Shown: positions 38,301-50,930, counted from the first letter of the stretch. The stretch is DNA of 64,000 nucleotides from Mallotus nudiflorus (GCA_947683625.1 CANTUR010000047.1:2356001-2420000), one strand, 5' to 3'. A program made the numbers and translations. Notes: generated by a model from the sequence alone, not told the origin.

Positions 38301-39998
38301 GACATTATCTGTACGGGGTGACTTGTGAGATATTTACTGATCACAAGAGCCTTAAATACATTTTCCAACAGAGAGATATGAATCTGAGGTAGAGGAGATG
38401 GTTAGAATTGTTAAAGGATTATGACTATGAGATTCTATATCATCCGAGCAAGGCTAATGTGGTAGCAGATGCCTTGAATAGAAAGTCCTCAGGCAGTCTT
38501 GCTCATATCAATGTTGAGAGGAGACCATTGATCCAGGAGTTGCATCTGTTGGTGGATCAAGGTCTGATGATGAAGATCAGTAGGTCAGGTGGACTAATAG
38601 CTCAATTTAAGGTACGATTTGTACTGAGGGATAGGATTAAAGCAGCTCAGAGCCGAGATCCTATTCTAGAAGAGCTTGCAGAGAATGTCAGAGTAGGGAA
38701 GTTCACTAATTTCACACTTAATGATGATGGTGTGTTGTGGATCAGTGGTAGATTGTGTGTTCCTGATGTGGATAACTTGAGAGAAAAGATCCTAAAGGAA
38801 GCACATTCTACAGCCTATAGCGTACATCCGAGTGTCACTAAGATGTACCATAGTATCAGAGACTTATACTGGTGGGATGGATTGAAGAAGGATGTCATTG
38901 ATTATGTTGCTAAGTGTCTGACATGTCAGCAAGTGAAAGTGGGAAAGGATAGCTATGGATTTTGTGTTAGGTTTACCTCATTCGAAGGATGGATACGATT
39001 CCATCTGGGTGATTGTAGACAGATTGACGAAGTCTGCACATTTCTTGCCTGTGAAAGCCACCTATTCTGTAGCTAGATTTGCGAAGTTATATGTGAAGCA
39101 TATTGTGTGCCTTCATGGAGTACCTATGTCCATTGTGTCAGATAGAGGTTCAATGTTTACTTCTCATTTTTTACAGAAGTTGCAGGAAACGATGGGCACT
39201 AGGTTAGACTTTAGTACTGCTTTTCATCCTTAGACAGATGGTCAATCTGAGAGGATGATCCAGACACTGGAAGATATGTTAAGGATGTATGTCTTGGATT
39301 TGAGAGGTAGCTAGGATGATCATTTGCCACTCGTTGAGTTTACATATAATAACAACTACCATAGCAGTATTGGCATGGCACCATATGAGGCGTTATATGG
39401 AAGGAAGTGTAGATCCCCTTTGAGTTGGGATGAGATTAGTGAGAGAGCTTTGACTGGACCTGAGATGGTTTAGTTTGCTGCAGAGAAAGTCACCGTGATT
39501 AAGCGCATATTAAAGACCACAGTTAGTAGACAGAAGAGTTATGCGGATCCTAGGTGCAGAGATGTGGAGTTTCAGGTTGGAGATTTTATTTTTTTGAAGG
39601 TATCTCCGATGAAGGGTGTTATGAGATTTGGCAGGAAGGGTAAGTTAGCATCGAGATATATCGGACCGTTTGAGATTCTGGAGAGAGTTGGCACTGTTAC
39701 ATATCGGTTGGATTTGCCTCCGAGTATGTCACAAGTGCATCCGGTGTTTCATATCTCGATGCTGAGGAAGTATATCTCAGACCCTTCACACGTGTTGTAG
39801 CCCGACAGTGTAGAAGTGAGTGAAGATTTGACGTTTGTGGAAGAACCTGTGGCGATCGTAGATTATCAAGTTCGACAGTTGCGTTCGAAGCAGATTCCAA
39901 TGGTCAAGGTTTTATGGCGTAGCAACAGAGTCGAGGAGCATACGTGGGAGACTGAAGTTGAGATGCGAGCTTCTTACCTGTATCTCTTCCCTTCTTGA
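35337..39998 (+). pseudogene. gag-pol of G (many stops, two frameshifts)
   Basis: ATG at 35337 after T-rich CAG. An early TAG (about 35397), a 33-base in-frame loss of the arginine/glycine-rich stretch and a one-base loss near 35448 break the N-terminus. Gag then runs 35501-36149. The zinc-knuckle and linker carry several TAGs (about 36149-36604). Protease 36656-37090 (FDPGATHSF). RT 37274-38000 with FIDDILVYSRS. RNase H 38100-38500, where the first catalytic aspartate is valine (YCVASRVGL, codon 38153-38155). Integrase zinc finger is near 38830-38935 (HPSVTKMYHS, CLTCQQ). A loss of about 56 bases near 38939 joins GTGAAA to GTGGGAAAGG and shifts the frame before the catalytic core (38955 on), which continues through 39495-39998 to the chromodomain, ending in TGA. 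Non-functional. Confidence 0.9.
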
Positions 39999-40020
39999 TC
40001 TTGTAATCATTTTCTTTCTG

Positions 40021-40055
40021 GAATTCGGGGACGAATTCTTATAAGGGGGAAAGAC
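40021..40055 (+). other. Hairpin and polypurine tract of G
   Basis: GAATTCG, GGGA, CGAATTC (40021-40038), then ATAAGGGGGAAAGAC to the 3' LTR at 40056. Same layout as E and J. Confidence 0.85.
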
Positions 40056-42082
40056 TGTAATATCCTGAGTTTTTAAATATTTTAATACTGCATCAGGATA
40101 TGCAGTGTTAATAATTTTGTATATAATTACGATATTTTTACGAGTTGATATGTATTTAGAACTTATTTTATTATTGTATATTATTTTAAGTATTTTACGT
40201 AAAATTTTCCCGAGAATACTATTTTTGGGGAAATTTTTACGTAAATTATTTATTATTAATTATATTAAATAGATTTCCGGACTTGCATGAACTCATATAT
40301 ATTTTTGAAGTACTAAATAATGTATATATGTGCACTTATTTATTTAACTAGGGTTTAATTAACTACCCTAATATTTTTATTATTTATTATTAGTTTTAAT
40401 ATTATTTAATTATTTTTAGGTGTATTAAATTTTTAAATATTAAATTATATATGTGTGGTGTATATTTAATGTGTGTGATTTTATATTATTTTAATATATA
40501 ATGTAAAGTATATATATATATACATATATACATTTAATATTAAACAAAATTATAAAGTTTGAGTTATTTACGGTTTTTCCATTCTTCCTTCTTCTTCCTC
40601 TCGACCGTTCCCATCGCCGTTCCACCGCTACTACCGCCATTTTCTTACCGTCGGTGTGCCTCCCAATGTGCCACCTCCTTCCCTAGCCTTCCCCGCTGCC
40701 TGCTACAACTGTTTTCAACGTCGGGAAGCCCGTTTTTGGCCAGAAAGCTGAAAGTGGAAGCTAACGTCGATCGACGTGATTCTGACCACCGTTTTTGACA
40801 CCGCTGGTCTCTTTCTTCTCCTTGAGCTCCGGTGAGTGTGATTCCAAGCTTTGTTTCACTTAAAATGGTCTAGATTTGCTTAGGTTTTGATTTTTGCAAT
40901 TCAACCATTTTAGGGTTCTTGATTTTTTTTGAACTTCGATTTGATTGATTCATGAAAAATTCCTTCACAAATGTTGTTCCCCTTAGCTTAATCTACATGT
41001 GTGAATTTTTGTAGAATTTTTGGAGATTATTTTGATTTTTGGGTATTTTTGAATATTTTATTATTATTTTCTAATTTTTGAAAATTAATTAATTAAATTA
41101 TGAAATTGTGTTTTATATTTTACTGAAGGATATCAATAGAACATGCTACCTAGTGGGCAGCACTAGGACCGAGTACGTATCGGTACGCTTATAGCATTTA
41201 GGCTATATTACTAACCACTTGTGGATATTGATTGGATATGATTATTTGATGTGTAAGATATGATTTGGGAGTGTGATTGCTAGAGCTCGATTGACTAAGT
41301 GTCTCAGGGCCAATCACACTGACAGTTAGACTGCTGGAGCTCGGTTGACTTAGTGTCTCGGGGCTAGTCTACTGTCTAAATGGAATAAGTGAATATTTTG
41401 GAATAAGTGAGCCTGTATGGCTAAAGTGTTGTCTAACACTGTTTGAGGTTGCGATATTCTAGGGTTCTATTTGATCCTTCATAAATAGTGATTTTTAATA
41501 AAAAAAAATATATAAAATGATTTTTATTGCATCTGTGTGTATTTGCTTGTATACATACATACTATATATACTTTTGATTGTGTGCATTGGCATTTAGTAT
41601 GCATGTATATATATTATAGTAATTCACTCAGTGAGGTCTGACTCCCCTCTGTTACTATTTTTCAGGAGAGTCATCGTCTTCAGACCTCAGTAGTAGGCCT
41701 GTACGCCAGATTTCTTCCGCCCCGGCTTCTTTATGTAAACTACTTATCTGAGTCTTGAGTTTTATTTTTATAATCTAGACACTGCAGTAGTTGTAAATAA
41801 GTTTGTGGGTTTTTGTATTATATTTGTGTGAGTTATGTACTTTGAATATTTGAACTAGATTTGTATTAAAAGTTTATTTATATATATGAGACAGGGATTC
41901 GATTTAATTTCGTTTAATGGAAATATTATTTTTGATATTTATGATTTTATTTCCGCTTCATTAAGTGTTGTTATTATTATTATTGTATGTTTTATTTTAT
42001 TTTTAGGCTTGCTACGAGTTCCGGATTCGAAAGAATTCCCGTTCCCTAGCGCCGGTCATGGCCCCTATTTTGGGTCATGACA
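40056..42082 (+). repeat. 3' LTR of G (deleted variant)
   Basis: TGTAATATCCTGAG to GGGTCATGACA, 2027 bases, with the same internal loss as the 5' LTR. The donor-like CCG/GTGAGT is intact here (GT at 40832). Paired stem-loops about 41271-41375. Confidence 0.92.
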
Positions 42083-42087
42083 ACAGG

Positions 42088-42429
42088 CAAGAAATGTGCA
42101 GACTTGGTCAACCTATCGAAAATCACACAGATGGAATCGTATCCATCCTTGGAATGAGGTAAACCAACCACAAAATCCATAAAAATCATTTCCCACTTCC
42201 ACTCAAGAATAGGAAGAGGCTGAAGCTTCCCATAAGGCTTCTGATGCTTAGCTTTCACTTGCTGACACGTTAAGCACTTAGCCACATAATCAGGTACATC
42301 CTTCTTCAGTCTATCCCACCAGTACAAGTCTCTGATATTGTGGTACATCTTAGTGACACTCGGATGTACGCTGTAAGCTGTAGAATGTGTTCCTCTAGGA
42401 TCTCCTCTCTCAAGTTATCCACATTAGGA
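42088..42429 (-). pseudogene. Integrase N-terminal fragment of F
   Basis: Minus strand reads MYHNIRDLYWWDRLKKDV, then CLTCQQVKAKHQK (CX2C zinc-finger half) and MDFVVGLPHSKDGYDS leading into the first catalytic aspartate (VIFDRLTKSAHFLPV). The upstream end breaks near 42429, where LTR sequence is fused directly, so the zinc-finger histidines are only partly present. Its downstream continuation lies beyond G. Confidence 0.85.
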
Positions 42430-42851
42430 GGCGGCAGAGCTGGCTTGTAGGGGGTGGAAGGTGGGGAGGCACACCGACGGTGGCTGATCGGCATTGTAGA
42501 CAGGCGGTGATGGTGATGGTCGGGAGGGGGAAGGAAAAATAGGGGGTAGTTTTTGTAATTTAGGTATATATATATATATATATATATAACTCATAAAATA
42601 AAGGTCAATAATGTAATTCATTAAAATAATAATATTAAAATATTAATGCTCTAAATTAAAGATTTAATAAAATACTATTTCCTGAAATAATAATTTAAAG
42701 ACATGTATTTACGTAAAATATATTAATTAAACATAAAATAATAACGATAATAATTTTTCAAGATAATGAAATAATCAATTATTATTTTAAAATTATTAAC
42801 ACTACATATCATTTTTTACAATAAAATAATTTAAAAACTCAGGTTATAACA
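42430..42851 (-). repeat. 5' LTR remnant of F
   Basis: Minus strand TGTTATAACC at 42851 starts the LTR; only about 420 bases remain before the fusion to integrase. It matches 17019-17355 and contains a (TA)n tract near 42566-42587 followed by the C/T-rich island (on the minus strand). Confidence 0.85.
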
Positions 42852-42856
42852 TATTA

Positions 42857-43090
42857 TTATCATGGTTATTATTTTATCATCCTTAGTATTATTTTTATTG
42901 TTTAATATTATTATGAATATTATTCTTATTATCCAATTATTTTATTAATAGTATTAATTTTAATTGTTGTATTATGTTTAATTGTATTTAGGTGTATGTG
43001 TGTGTGTGTATATATATACATATATCGATGAAACAAAAAAGAAAGAACAAAGTTACAGAAACACACACCTTCCCCTCTCGCACATTCCAA

Positions 43091-43137
<47 letters not shown>

Positions 43138-46100
43138 AATCGATGAAACAAAAGAGAAAGAACAAAGTTACAGAAACACATACCTTCCCTTCTCGCACAT
43201 TCCGACCTTCCTTTATCACCGTGCCTCCTGTTACTCTTCGCTGGATGCCACCTAGCCACTCTCCTCCACCATCACCTCCTCCTCCCTTCTTCTTCATCGT
43301 CTTCCTCTGGAGCCGTCGGAACCAACAAGAACAGCAAAAGTAGCAGCATCAACAACATGCTTCCTTATCATCGATGATGGTCTTGACAGTGAGAGCTGGT
43401 GTTCCTTAGCTAGTTCGACATCTTGAGCTTCGAAGAAGATGATTCTAGGCATGATTTGAGCTCAAACTCATTTGATGGTGAGTTTTACTTCATTTTTAGT
43501 TTATGTCTAATTTCTTTTTAAATTTTTTTAAGTTTGAGTTTGGTTGATTCTTGATAATTTCTTTTTGAAATGTTGATCTACGCATCTTAATCTACTCATA
43601 GGTATTTTCATTTTATTTTTCTGATTTTATTTGATTTTTGGTTAATTATTGAATATTTTAATAATTAAAAATGAATTTTTGTTAATTAATTATTTTAATT
43701 ATGGATTTGATTAATTCAGTGTTATTATATTATGTTGGTAATTATAATGTTGAGAAAATAATTTTTGAATATATTATATAATTTTTAGGAATATATTTTG
43801 TATTATGGAAATTTTGGAATTTTGGGTTAAATAAGCATTTTTGTTAAAAATATTATTTAATTATATATTTTAGATAATTTTGGTATAAAATATGTTGGTA
43901 AAATTATTTTTGTGATTTTATATAAATTTTTGAGGAATTAGTTAGTGTTATGCCATTTTTTATTATATAGGTTAATTATGAGTTTTTGTTGAAATTATGG
44001 TTAAATTATATGTTTTAAATGATTTGAACTAATAATTGGTATTAAAATGATTTTTACAAATTATTTGCTATTTTTAAATAATTTTTTTTAAAAATATATG
44101 GGTTAATTATGAATCTTTGTTAAAAATATAGTCAAATATTATATTTTAAATGATTTTATGATTATATAGAGTATTAAAATGATTTTTATAAATTATTTAT
44201 AATTTTTAACCAATTAATATTAATTTTTGGTAATTATATTCAAATATATATTGTTTATTATTTTGGTGATAAAAATGGGTTTTAAACTAATTTTATTATA
44301 TAATTAAACTATTTAAGCAATTAAATGTGAATTTTATTATGCTTTCTTGAATAATTGTAAAATTGAATTTTTATTAATATCATATAATATTTAAGATTTT
44401 ATTAGTTAAATTGTGATAATTTTAGAATATTATGTAAATAATAAGTATATTTATTATTTTGAGACTAAATATGTATTTTATTATTTTTGTGATGTTAAAT
44501 TGTGATTCTAAATATTATTTACAATTTATGTTAATTTAATTATAAAATTAGGACTTTATTCCATTTATGAATTTTATTATCAAATATTATTTAAATTAGA
44601 CTTTTATGTTTTAGTTGGAAAATAAAGGTTTTTAAATATTTTTATGGGTTTTTGATGATTTTTATTACTTTACTGTTTAATATTGTTGGTTTGTGAATTG
44701 TGAATCTCGATTGGGAATTTGTGGAGTTTGGTGTCCCAACCTGAGGTGTTGCACTTTGTGATTTTAGAAGTGTGTTTTCTGTGCAGGATCGGCCCTACTT
44801 TTGTAAAAAGATGTCCATTTTATAAAGGAGACTTTGCCGAAATTTTGGTAGATTTCTTGTAAAATATGACAACTGGTCTAAATTTAGTTTTGAAATTTTT
44901 GATTGAGTCTGTCTATAGTAATCCTATAAGTGTAAAAATTAGAATTTTATTCTGATTGTTGTTATTATTTTATTTTTCTAGCTGCGCTGAGATTAAGGTC
45001 TATCGGATCAAGCCTACTAAGTTTGTCTCATGAAGTGTGAATCAGTGAGTTATTATACTATATATATATGCATTGCATTTAGGATGCATGACTTAGGATT
45101 TTTCATTTTCATTATATGTTTTAAAAGTGATTTAATTTATAATATTATTTGGTATATTATTTGTTTATTTTTAGTATATCTTGAAATATCTAGAGCTATT
45201 TTGATATATGCATGTTATATAATTAGGTATATTTTTAGTATATTTTTTTTTATGTATGTTCAAATTAAATGCATGTTTTATCTTCATTATAGACTCAACA
45301 TGTTTAGTATATTTTAGGTATAGTTTTAGTATATTTTCAATATATTTTGAAATAAATGCATGTTATACTATTGATTCATTCTTAAATGTTTTTAAGTATA
45401 TCATTGGTTTATTTTTGGTATATTTCAGGTTTGATTTGACTTTATTTGACATATAGATACTTGAAAAATACTTAGTTTATTTTAGGTATATTTCTAGTAT
45501 ATATATGGTTTATTTTATCATTATGACTATTATTATGCATTATTTATTTTTTCATATGAATGCTTTATTTTAAATGAAGAATATCGATAAAATGTGCTAC
45601 CAAGTGGGCGGCACTAGGACGATGTACGTAATAATGTGATAGATTTAGGGTTGAGTGAGAACTACTTGTGGTAAATTATGATTTGATTAAGATTGATGGA
45701 TTGATTGATTTGAGATTTGATATGATTGATAGTGTGATTGTTGGAGCTCGGTTGACCAAGTGTCTCGGGGCTAATTGTACTGATAGTCAGACTGTCGAAG
45801 CTCAGTTGATTTAGTGTCTCGGGGTCAGTCTACTGTCCATATGCAATAAGAGAATTAATTCAGAATTAAGTGAGCCTGTATGGCTAGAGTGATGTTTGTG
45901 ATTGAGGTTGCAATTAAATAGGGTTCTATTTGATCCTTCAACAAAATAATTATTTTCTATATTTATTATATATATAAAAGCAGAGTTTGACATTTATGTG
46001 TAATGCGTGTATATATATATATAGATACGGGTGCCTGATTGTTATGGTTTAGATTGCATGTATATATATTATAATAATTCACTCAGTGAGGTCTGACCCC

Positions 46101-46500
46101 CCTTAATTATTTTTTTCAGGAGATCTTATGTTGTCAGACCTTAGTAGTAGAGCTCTTCACCAGTGTTCTTCCATTTCCATCCCAGCTATTTTATGTAAAT
46201 GTATATTTTAAACTTTGATTTGCATTCTAGAAACTGCAATACTAGTGTTATTGTATTAGAAGAGTATTGTTTGATTTTTAATACTTTGTAACTAGAGTAT
46301 TGTATGAACATTAATTTACTTATGAAAGGATATTGAGTATCTAATTTTATATATATTTATTCAAAAAATTTTAATTCAGTCATGCTTTTTATTTACTTAT
46401 TGCATGTTTTTATTTTTTTCTAAGGCTTGCTACGGGTTTTGGATTTAAAAGAATTCTCATTCCCTAGCACCGGTCATGACTCATGGTTTGGGTCGTGACA
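42857..46500 (+). repeat. 5' LTR of H, main part
   Basis: Continues the H LTR after F and ends GGGTCGTGACA at 46500. Although strongly diverged it keeps, in order, a C/T-rich island (about 43186-43330), a GTGAGT (43478), the CAGG preceded by T-rich sequence with the ATGTCCATTTTA motif (about 44780-44820), the paired stem-loops (about 45733-45840), the CACTCAGTGAGGTCTGAC box (about 46079-46097) and GGCTTGCTACGGG (46427). It contains a 69-base direct duplication at 43024-43207. Confidence 0.8.
43024..43207 (+). repeat. Direct duplication split by an (AT)n tract
   Basis: Two copies of a 69-base unit (43024-43092 and 43139-43207; ATCGATGAAACA to CATTCCRACC) differ at a few bases and are separated by a (TA)n run at about 43093-43136. 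The duplication lies between the TATA-like tract and the C/T-rich island of the H LTR. Short ORFs here (MKQKRKNK...) only reflect this repeat. Confidence 0.88.
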
Positions 46501-46504
46501 AAGT

Positions 46505-46516
46505 TGGTGTCAGAGC
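46505..46516 (+). other. Primer-binding site of H
   Basis: TGGTGTCAGAGC, one transition from the initiator-Met site used by the other elements. Confidence 0.85.
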
Positions 46517-46679
46517 CTAGGTTTAGTGTTGTGACCTAAGTTATCGAGTCATGTTTTTTTTTGGAACTACTGTAGTTAAATTAGGTTCGATCATGTCTTT
46601 AAAAAGTTTTCCTTACTTTAGGAATTTTGCATATCTGTTAGGATGTCTGGTTGTCTATGATTGTTTGAATTACTTATTT

Positions 46680-47696
46680 TGTTTTTGTTCTTTTTTGAAC
46701 ATCGAGAGCGTGAGTCGCTCCATCGGTCGATGAGATTGATGTGAAAGTCTTTTGAGCATGAGGTTCTACCCCCTGTGCAGCCCGTTAGGCATAGGGGTAA
46801 ATATGGACTTAGAAGGCCAGAGGATCACCGTAGACAGTGGGAACAATCAAATAAGGAACCTATGGCTTAGCATTGTGATGATATTGCTCATGTAGCAAGA
46901 GTTTCGCAGGGTCCAGTGTTAATACCTTTGGTCGTACAGCAGACACAATCTCTATTACGACAAAGAACTCAGGATACGTCAATTTTGCATATATTCTATG
47001 TTTTGAATCTTATTGATTTCCATGTCTTTTCAGTGAGGTGAATGTGAACTGCTTTTTCTACAGAGACAATATTGATAATCAATCTTTTCAAGTTGAAGTT
47101 GTGGTTATAGTTTCAGCCCTACTACACTTATCTTATAGGGTAGGTCAGAGGTAACTGTAACTCAAAGGCCGAAGTAGTTACTGTTAAAGGTACAAGCAAC
47201 ATTTGTGGCTAGGATAGCCAAGATTAATGAGAGCTTGATAGCACTTAACCAAGCATGATAATTGTTTTGTTTATGCTTTGATAAGGAAATTGGAAGATGT
47301 CTAATGAAGATGAATCACCTTTTGTACTCTTGATGGTGAAGTTGTCAGTTCTGACTGCAACTCATAGTTGGAGTTAAAGAGTAATTTCTAAGATACTTCC
47401 ATCCATTTTCTAGGAAGGATAATTACTTGTGGCTGTTATTGCATAGAGTAAAAGAAGAGCAGTCATATGAGAAGAATACCTGTAAACTCTTCAATCTGTC
47501 ACATCATGTTGTAGACGTGATACAATATAAGAGGAGACTAGTAAAACTGTATGTTACAGAATTAAGCTTGATATATTGGCATCCAAACTGAGGACTGTAA
47601 TTTAGAAAGTTATTCGCAAATTCAGCCTTTTGGGTGTAATTGATCTTGATGTGATATGGAGAATGGATGATTTATTTTAGCATTATGCAATGGTTG
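46680..47696 (+). pseudogene. Decayed gag to protease region of H
   Basis: After the primer site, about 46700-46870 reads as the basic N-terminal part of Gag (CCCGTTAGGCATAGGGG matches the arginine-rich stretch of J), then decays. The last 100 bases before 47697 match the end of protease (TGGATGATTTATTTTAGCA against the MDWLSQ codons of J). No ORF survives. The sequence resumes after solo LTR I with the very next codons. Confidence 0.6.
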
Positions 47697-50600
47697 TGTC
47701 ACGACCCAAAATAGGGGCCATGACCGACGCTAGGGAACGGAAATTCTTTCAAATCCGGAACCCGTAGCAAACCTAAAAATAAAATAAAATAAACATGCAA
47801 TAGTAATAATAACAATATATAATGCAACGGAAATAAAAGTCATAAATATAATAATAGCATATGCACCAACTGGATTTAAATCAAATCCTCATCATTTCAT
47901 ATATATAAATCTTTTAATACAAATCCAGTTTAAATATATATAATACAACATCTCTTTAAATATTTAACGACTACTGAAGTGTCTAGATAAAATAAAACTC
48001 AAGACTCAGAGAAGCAGTTTACATAAAGAAGCCGGGGCGAAAGAAATCCGGCGTACAGGCCTGCTACTGAGGTCTGAAGATGATGACTCTCCTGAAAAAT
48101 TAGTCAACAGAGGGGAGTCAGACCTCACTGAGTGAATTACTATAATATATATACATGCACACTAAATGATAATGCATACAATCAACAATATATATCTAAT
48201 ATGTATATATACAGGCAATTACACACAGATGCAATAAAATCATTTTGTATATATTTCATTAAAAATCATCATTTATGAAGGATCAAATAAAACCCTATGA
48301 TATCGAAACCTCAGACAGTGTTAGACAACACTCTAGCTATACAGGCTCACTTATTCAAAAATATATCCACTTAATCCATTTAGACAGTAGACTGACCCCG
48401 AGACACTAAGTCAACCGAGCTCCAGCAGTCTGACTACCAGTATGATTGGCCCCGAGACACTTGGTCAACCGAGCTCCAGCAATCACACCCAAATCACATC
48501 ACACATCAGATCATCAAATTCAATCAATATCCACAAATGGTTAGTAATATAGCCTAAATACTATAGGCATACCGGTACGTACTCGGTCCTAGTGCTGCCC
48601 ACTAAGTAGCACGTTTTATTGATATCCTTCATCAATAAATATAAAACATCCATTCACAAATAAATGATGCATGAATTTAAATAAAATAACAATATAAACC
48701 ATATATATACAGGAAATATACCAAAAGTAAACCAGGTATATTTCGAGTATATATATGTCAAATGAATCCAATCAAATTATAAATTAAGCTAGAAATATAT
48801 TTAAAAACATTTTAAATATAATTTATTAACAAAACATGCATATAATTTAATATATACCAAAAATAAACCAAAATAAACTAAATATAGACTTAAGAAATAA
48901 TCAAATTATTTATGCATATTTAATCAAAATAAAACATGCATTTTCTAAATCATGCATCCTAAGCATATATATATATAATAGCAACTCACACTTAGTGCGC
49001 TCCACAAGATGGGTCCGACGGGCCTGGTCCACTAGGCCTCGGTCTCGGTGCAATTAAATAAACAATAATAACAGACATCAGAATAACCCTAACAGAAATC
49101 CTAGAATTCGATCTAGAATATTAAACACAGAATCGTAATTAGGGTTCGACCGGATATCACGTTTTATGAGAATTCTACCGAAAATTCGGCAGAACCTCTC
49201 CTGTAAAACGGACATCTCTCTACTCAAAGAGTAGAGCCGACCCTGCAAAGAAACACACTTCGAAAAACAAGCTTAAAAAAAAATCCACAACCCCTCGGTC
49301 GGACTCTAAACTACAGTCTATCGACTGGGGTCCACAAACACAGAATAATTATAAAAATACCAAAAATACCCTTATAACATAGAAATACATTTTATAAGTA
49401 GAAATTACATAATTATCCTTAAAACACAGTAAAAACCGATAAAAACTCATTTTATTAGTAAAATCGTATATTATATATATAATTGAAAATAATTCACGAA
49501 AAAATAGTTTTAATTAGTTAAAAATACTAAATAATTTATAGAAATCATTTTTATACCTTAAATAGCTATTAAAACCAATTTAATTATATTTTTAGCCAAT
49601 TTTGTGTAAAATTACCAAAATACCCCTATATATATAAATATACCAAAATTCATTCAAAAATTCACCAAAAATATTATAATTATCCAAAATTAATTTTCTC
49701 AACATATTTATCAATAATATTAATAATTAAACCCAATTAACCAATTAATTTCAATTAAAAACACATTTAACCCTAATTTTCCAAAATTACATAAACTTAA
49801 ATAATTCAAAATAAATACTTAGAAATTCATAAAAATTCCAAATAAATTCCTATAATTCATTTCAACACCTATATTTAACATACAACACAATTTCATAATT
49901 TAATTAATTAATTTTTAAAAATTAGAAAATAATATTAAAATATTTAAAAATACCCAAAAATCAAAATAACCTCCAAAAATTCCACAAAAATTCAAACATG
50001 TAGATTAAGATACTAGGATCAACATTTTTTAAGGGAGTTTCATGAATCAATCAATTCGAAGGTCAAAAAATTCAAGAACCCTAAAATGGTCGAATTCAAA
50101 AATTCAAAACCTAAGCAAATCAAGACCATTTCAGCTCAAACCAAAGCTAGAATCACACTCACCGGAGCTCAAGGAGAATAAAAAGACTGGCGGTTTCAAA
50201 AATGGTGGCCAAAATCGTCGTGATCGACGGTGGCTCGACTTTCGGCTTCTCCGGCCAAAAATGGCTTCCAGGCGTCGGAATCAGCTGCTACAGGCGACGA
50301 AAGAGGCTGGGGAAGGTGGTGGCACACCAAACAACACACCAACGGTGAGAAATCGGCAGTTGCAGGCGTCAGACGGCGGTGAGGATGAAGATCGGGGAAG
50401 AAGGAGAGATCGGGGGTAAAATGGTAATTTTTCCAAAAGTTTGATTTTTGATATATTATATGTATATATATATATACATTATACTATATATGAAAAAAAT
50501 ATTAAATTACACACATTAAATATACACCACACACTTAATATTTAATATTTTAAAATTTAATATTAATTAAAAATAATTAAATAACAATAAAATAAATAAA

Positions 50601-50925
50601 CAATTAATAAAATATTAGGGTAATATATTAAACCCTAATTAAATAAATATATACACATAGGCTTTATTTAGTATTTTAAAAATACATATGAGTTCATGCA
50701 AGTCCAAAAATATATTTACAATAATAAATTATTTACATGAAAATTTCCCTGAAAATAACAGTCTCGGGAAAATTTTACGTAAAGCACTATAAATAATACA
50801 TAATAATTAAAATAGGTTTTAAATACACATCAACTCGTAAAAATATCATAGTATATATACAAAAATTATTAACACTGCATATCCCGATGCAGTATTAAAA
50901 TATTTAAAAAACACGGGATATTACA
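47697..50925 (-). mobile_element. Solo LTR I
   Basis: A 3229-base LTR on the minus strand, TGTAATATCCCGTG at 50925 to GGGTCGTGACA at 47697, flanked by perfect GGTTG duplications (47692-47696 and 50926-50930). It splits H's protease. The donor-like CCG/GTGAGT is intact near 50163-50157 (minus). Paired stem-loops at about 48385-48488. Confidence 0.95.
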
Positions 50926-50930
50926 GGTTG

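Larger units (their letters stand above)
33090..42082 (+). mobile_element. Element G: full-length short-LTR gypsy element
   Basis: Complete element of 8993 bases with perfect target-site duplications ACAGG (33085-33089 and 42083-42087). LTRs are only 2048 and 2027 bases because about 1.2 kb is missing from the middle of each at the same point (near 34163-34171 and 41108-41116, at a TGTTTTAT repeat). As both LTRs share the loss, it was present before this insertion. The first 115 bases or so of the two LTRs differ at four sites by eye, so it is not very recent. Inserted in F's integrase. Confidence 0.95.
15165..42851 (-). mobile_element. Element F: deletion-derivative gypsy element hosting E and G
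   Basis: Bounded by TGTCATGACCC at 15165 and GTTATAACA at 42851 with a perfect 5-base duplication TATTA (15160-15164 and 42852-42856). Removing E and G leaves about 4 kb: a 3' LTR at 15165-17355 (scrambled by an inverted LTR piece), a polypurine tract, integrase plus chromodomain, and only the first 420 bases or so of the 5' LTR (42851-42430). The rest of the 5' LTR, primer site, gag, protease, RT, RNase H and the integrase N-terminus are deleted at a junction near 42429. Its LTR start (TGTTATAAG/TGTTATAAC) differs from the main family's TGTAATATCC. Confidence 0.88.

Noticed and set aside
45030..45456. Hydrophobic ORFs resembling membrane proteins (also 20342-20602, 53727-53966)
   Set aside because: They lie in the T-rich part of the LTR with TATATTT-type repeats; hydrophobicity follows from TTT/ATT codons and reading frames are not kept among copies.
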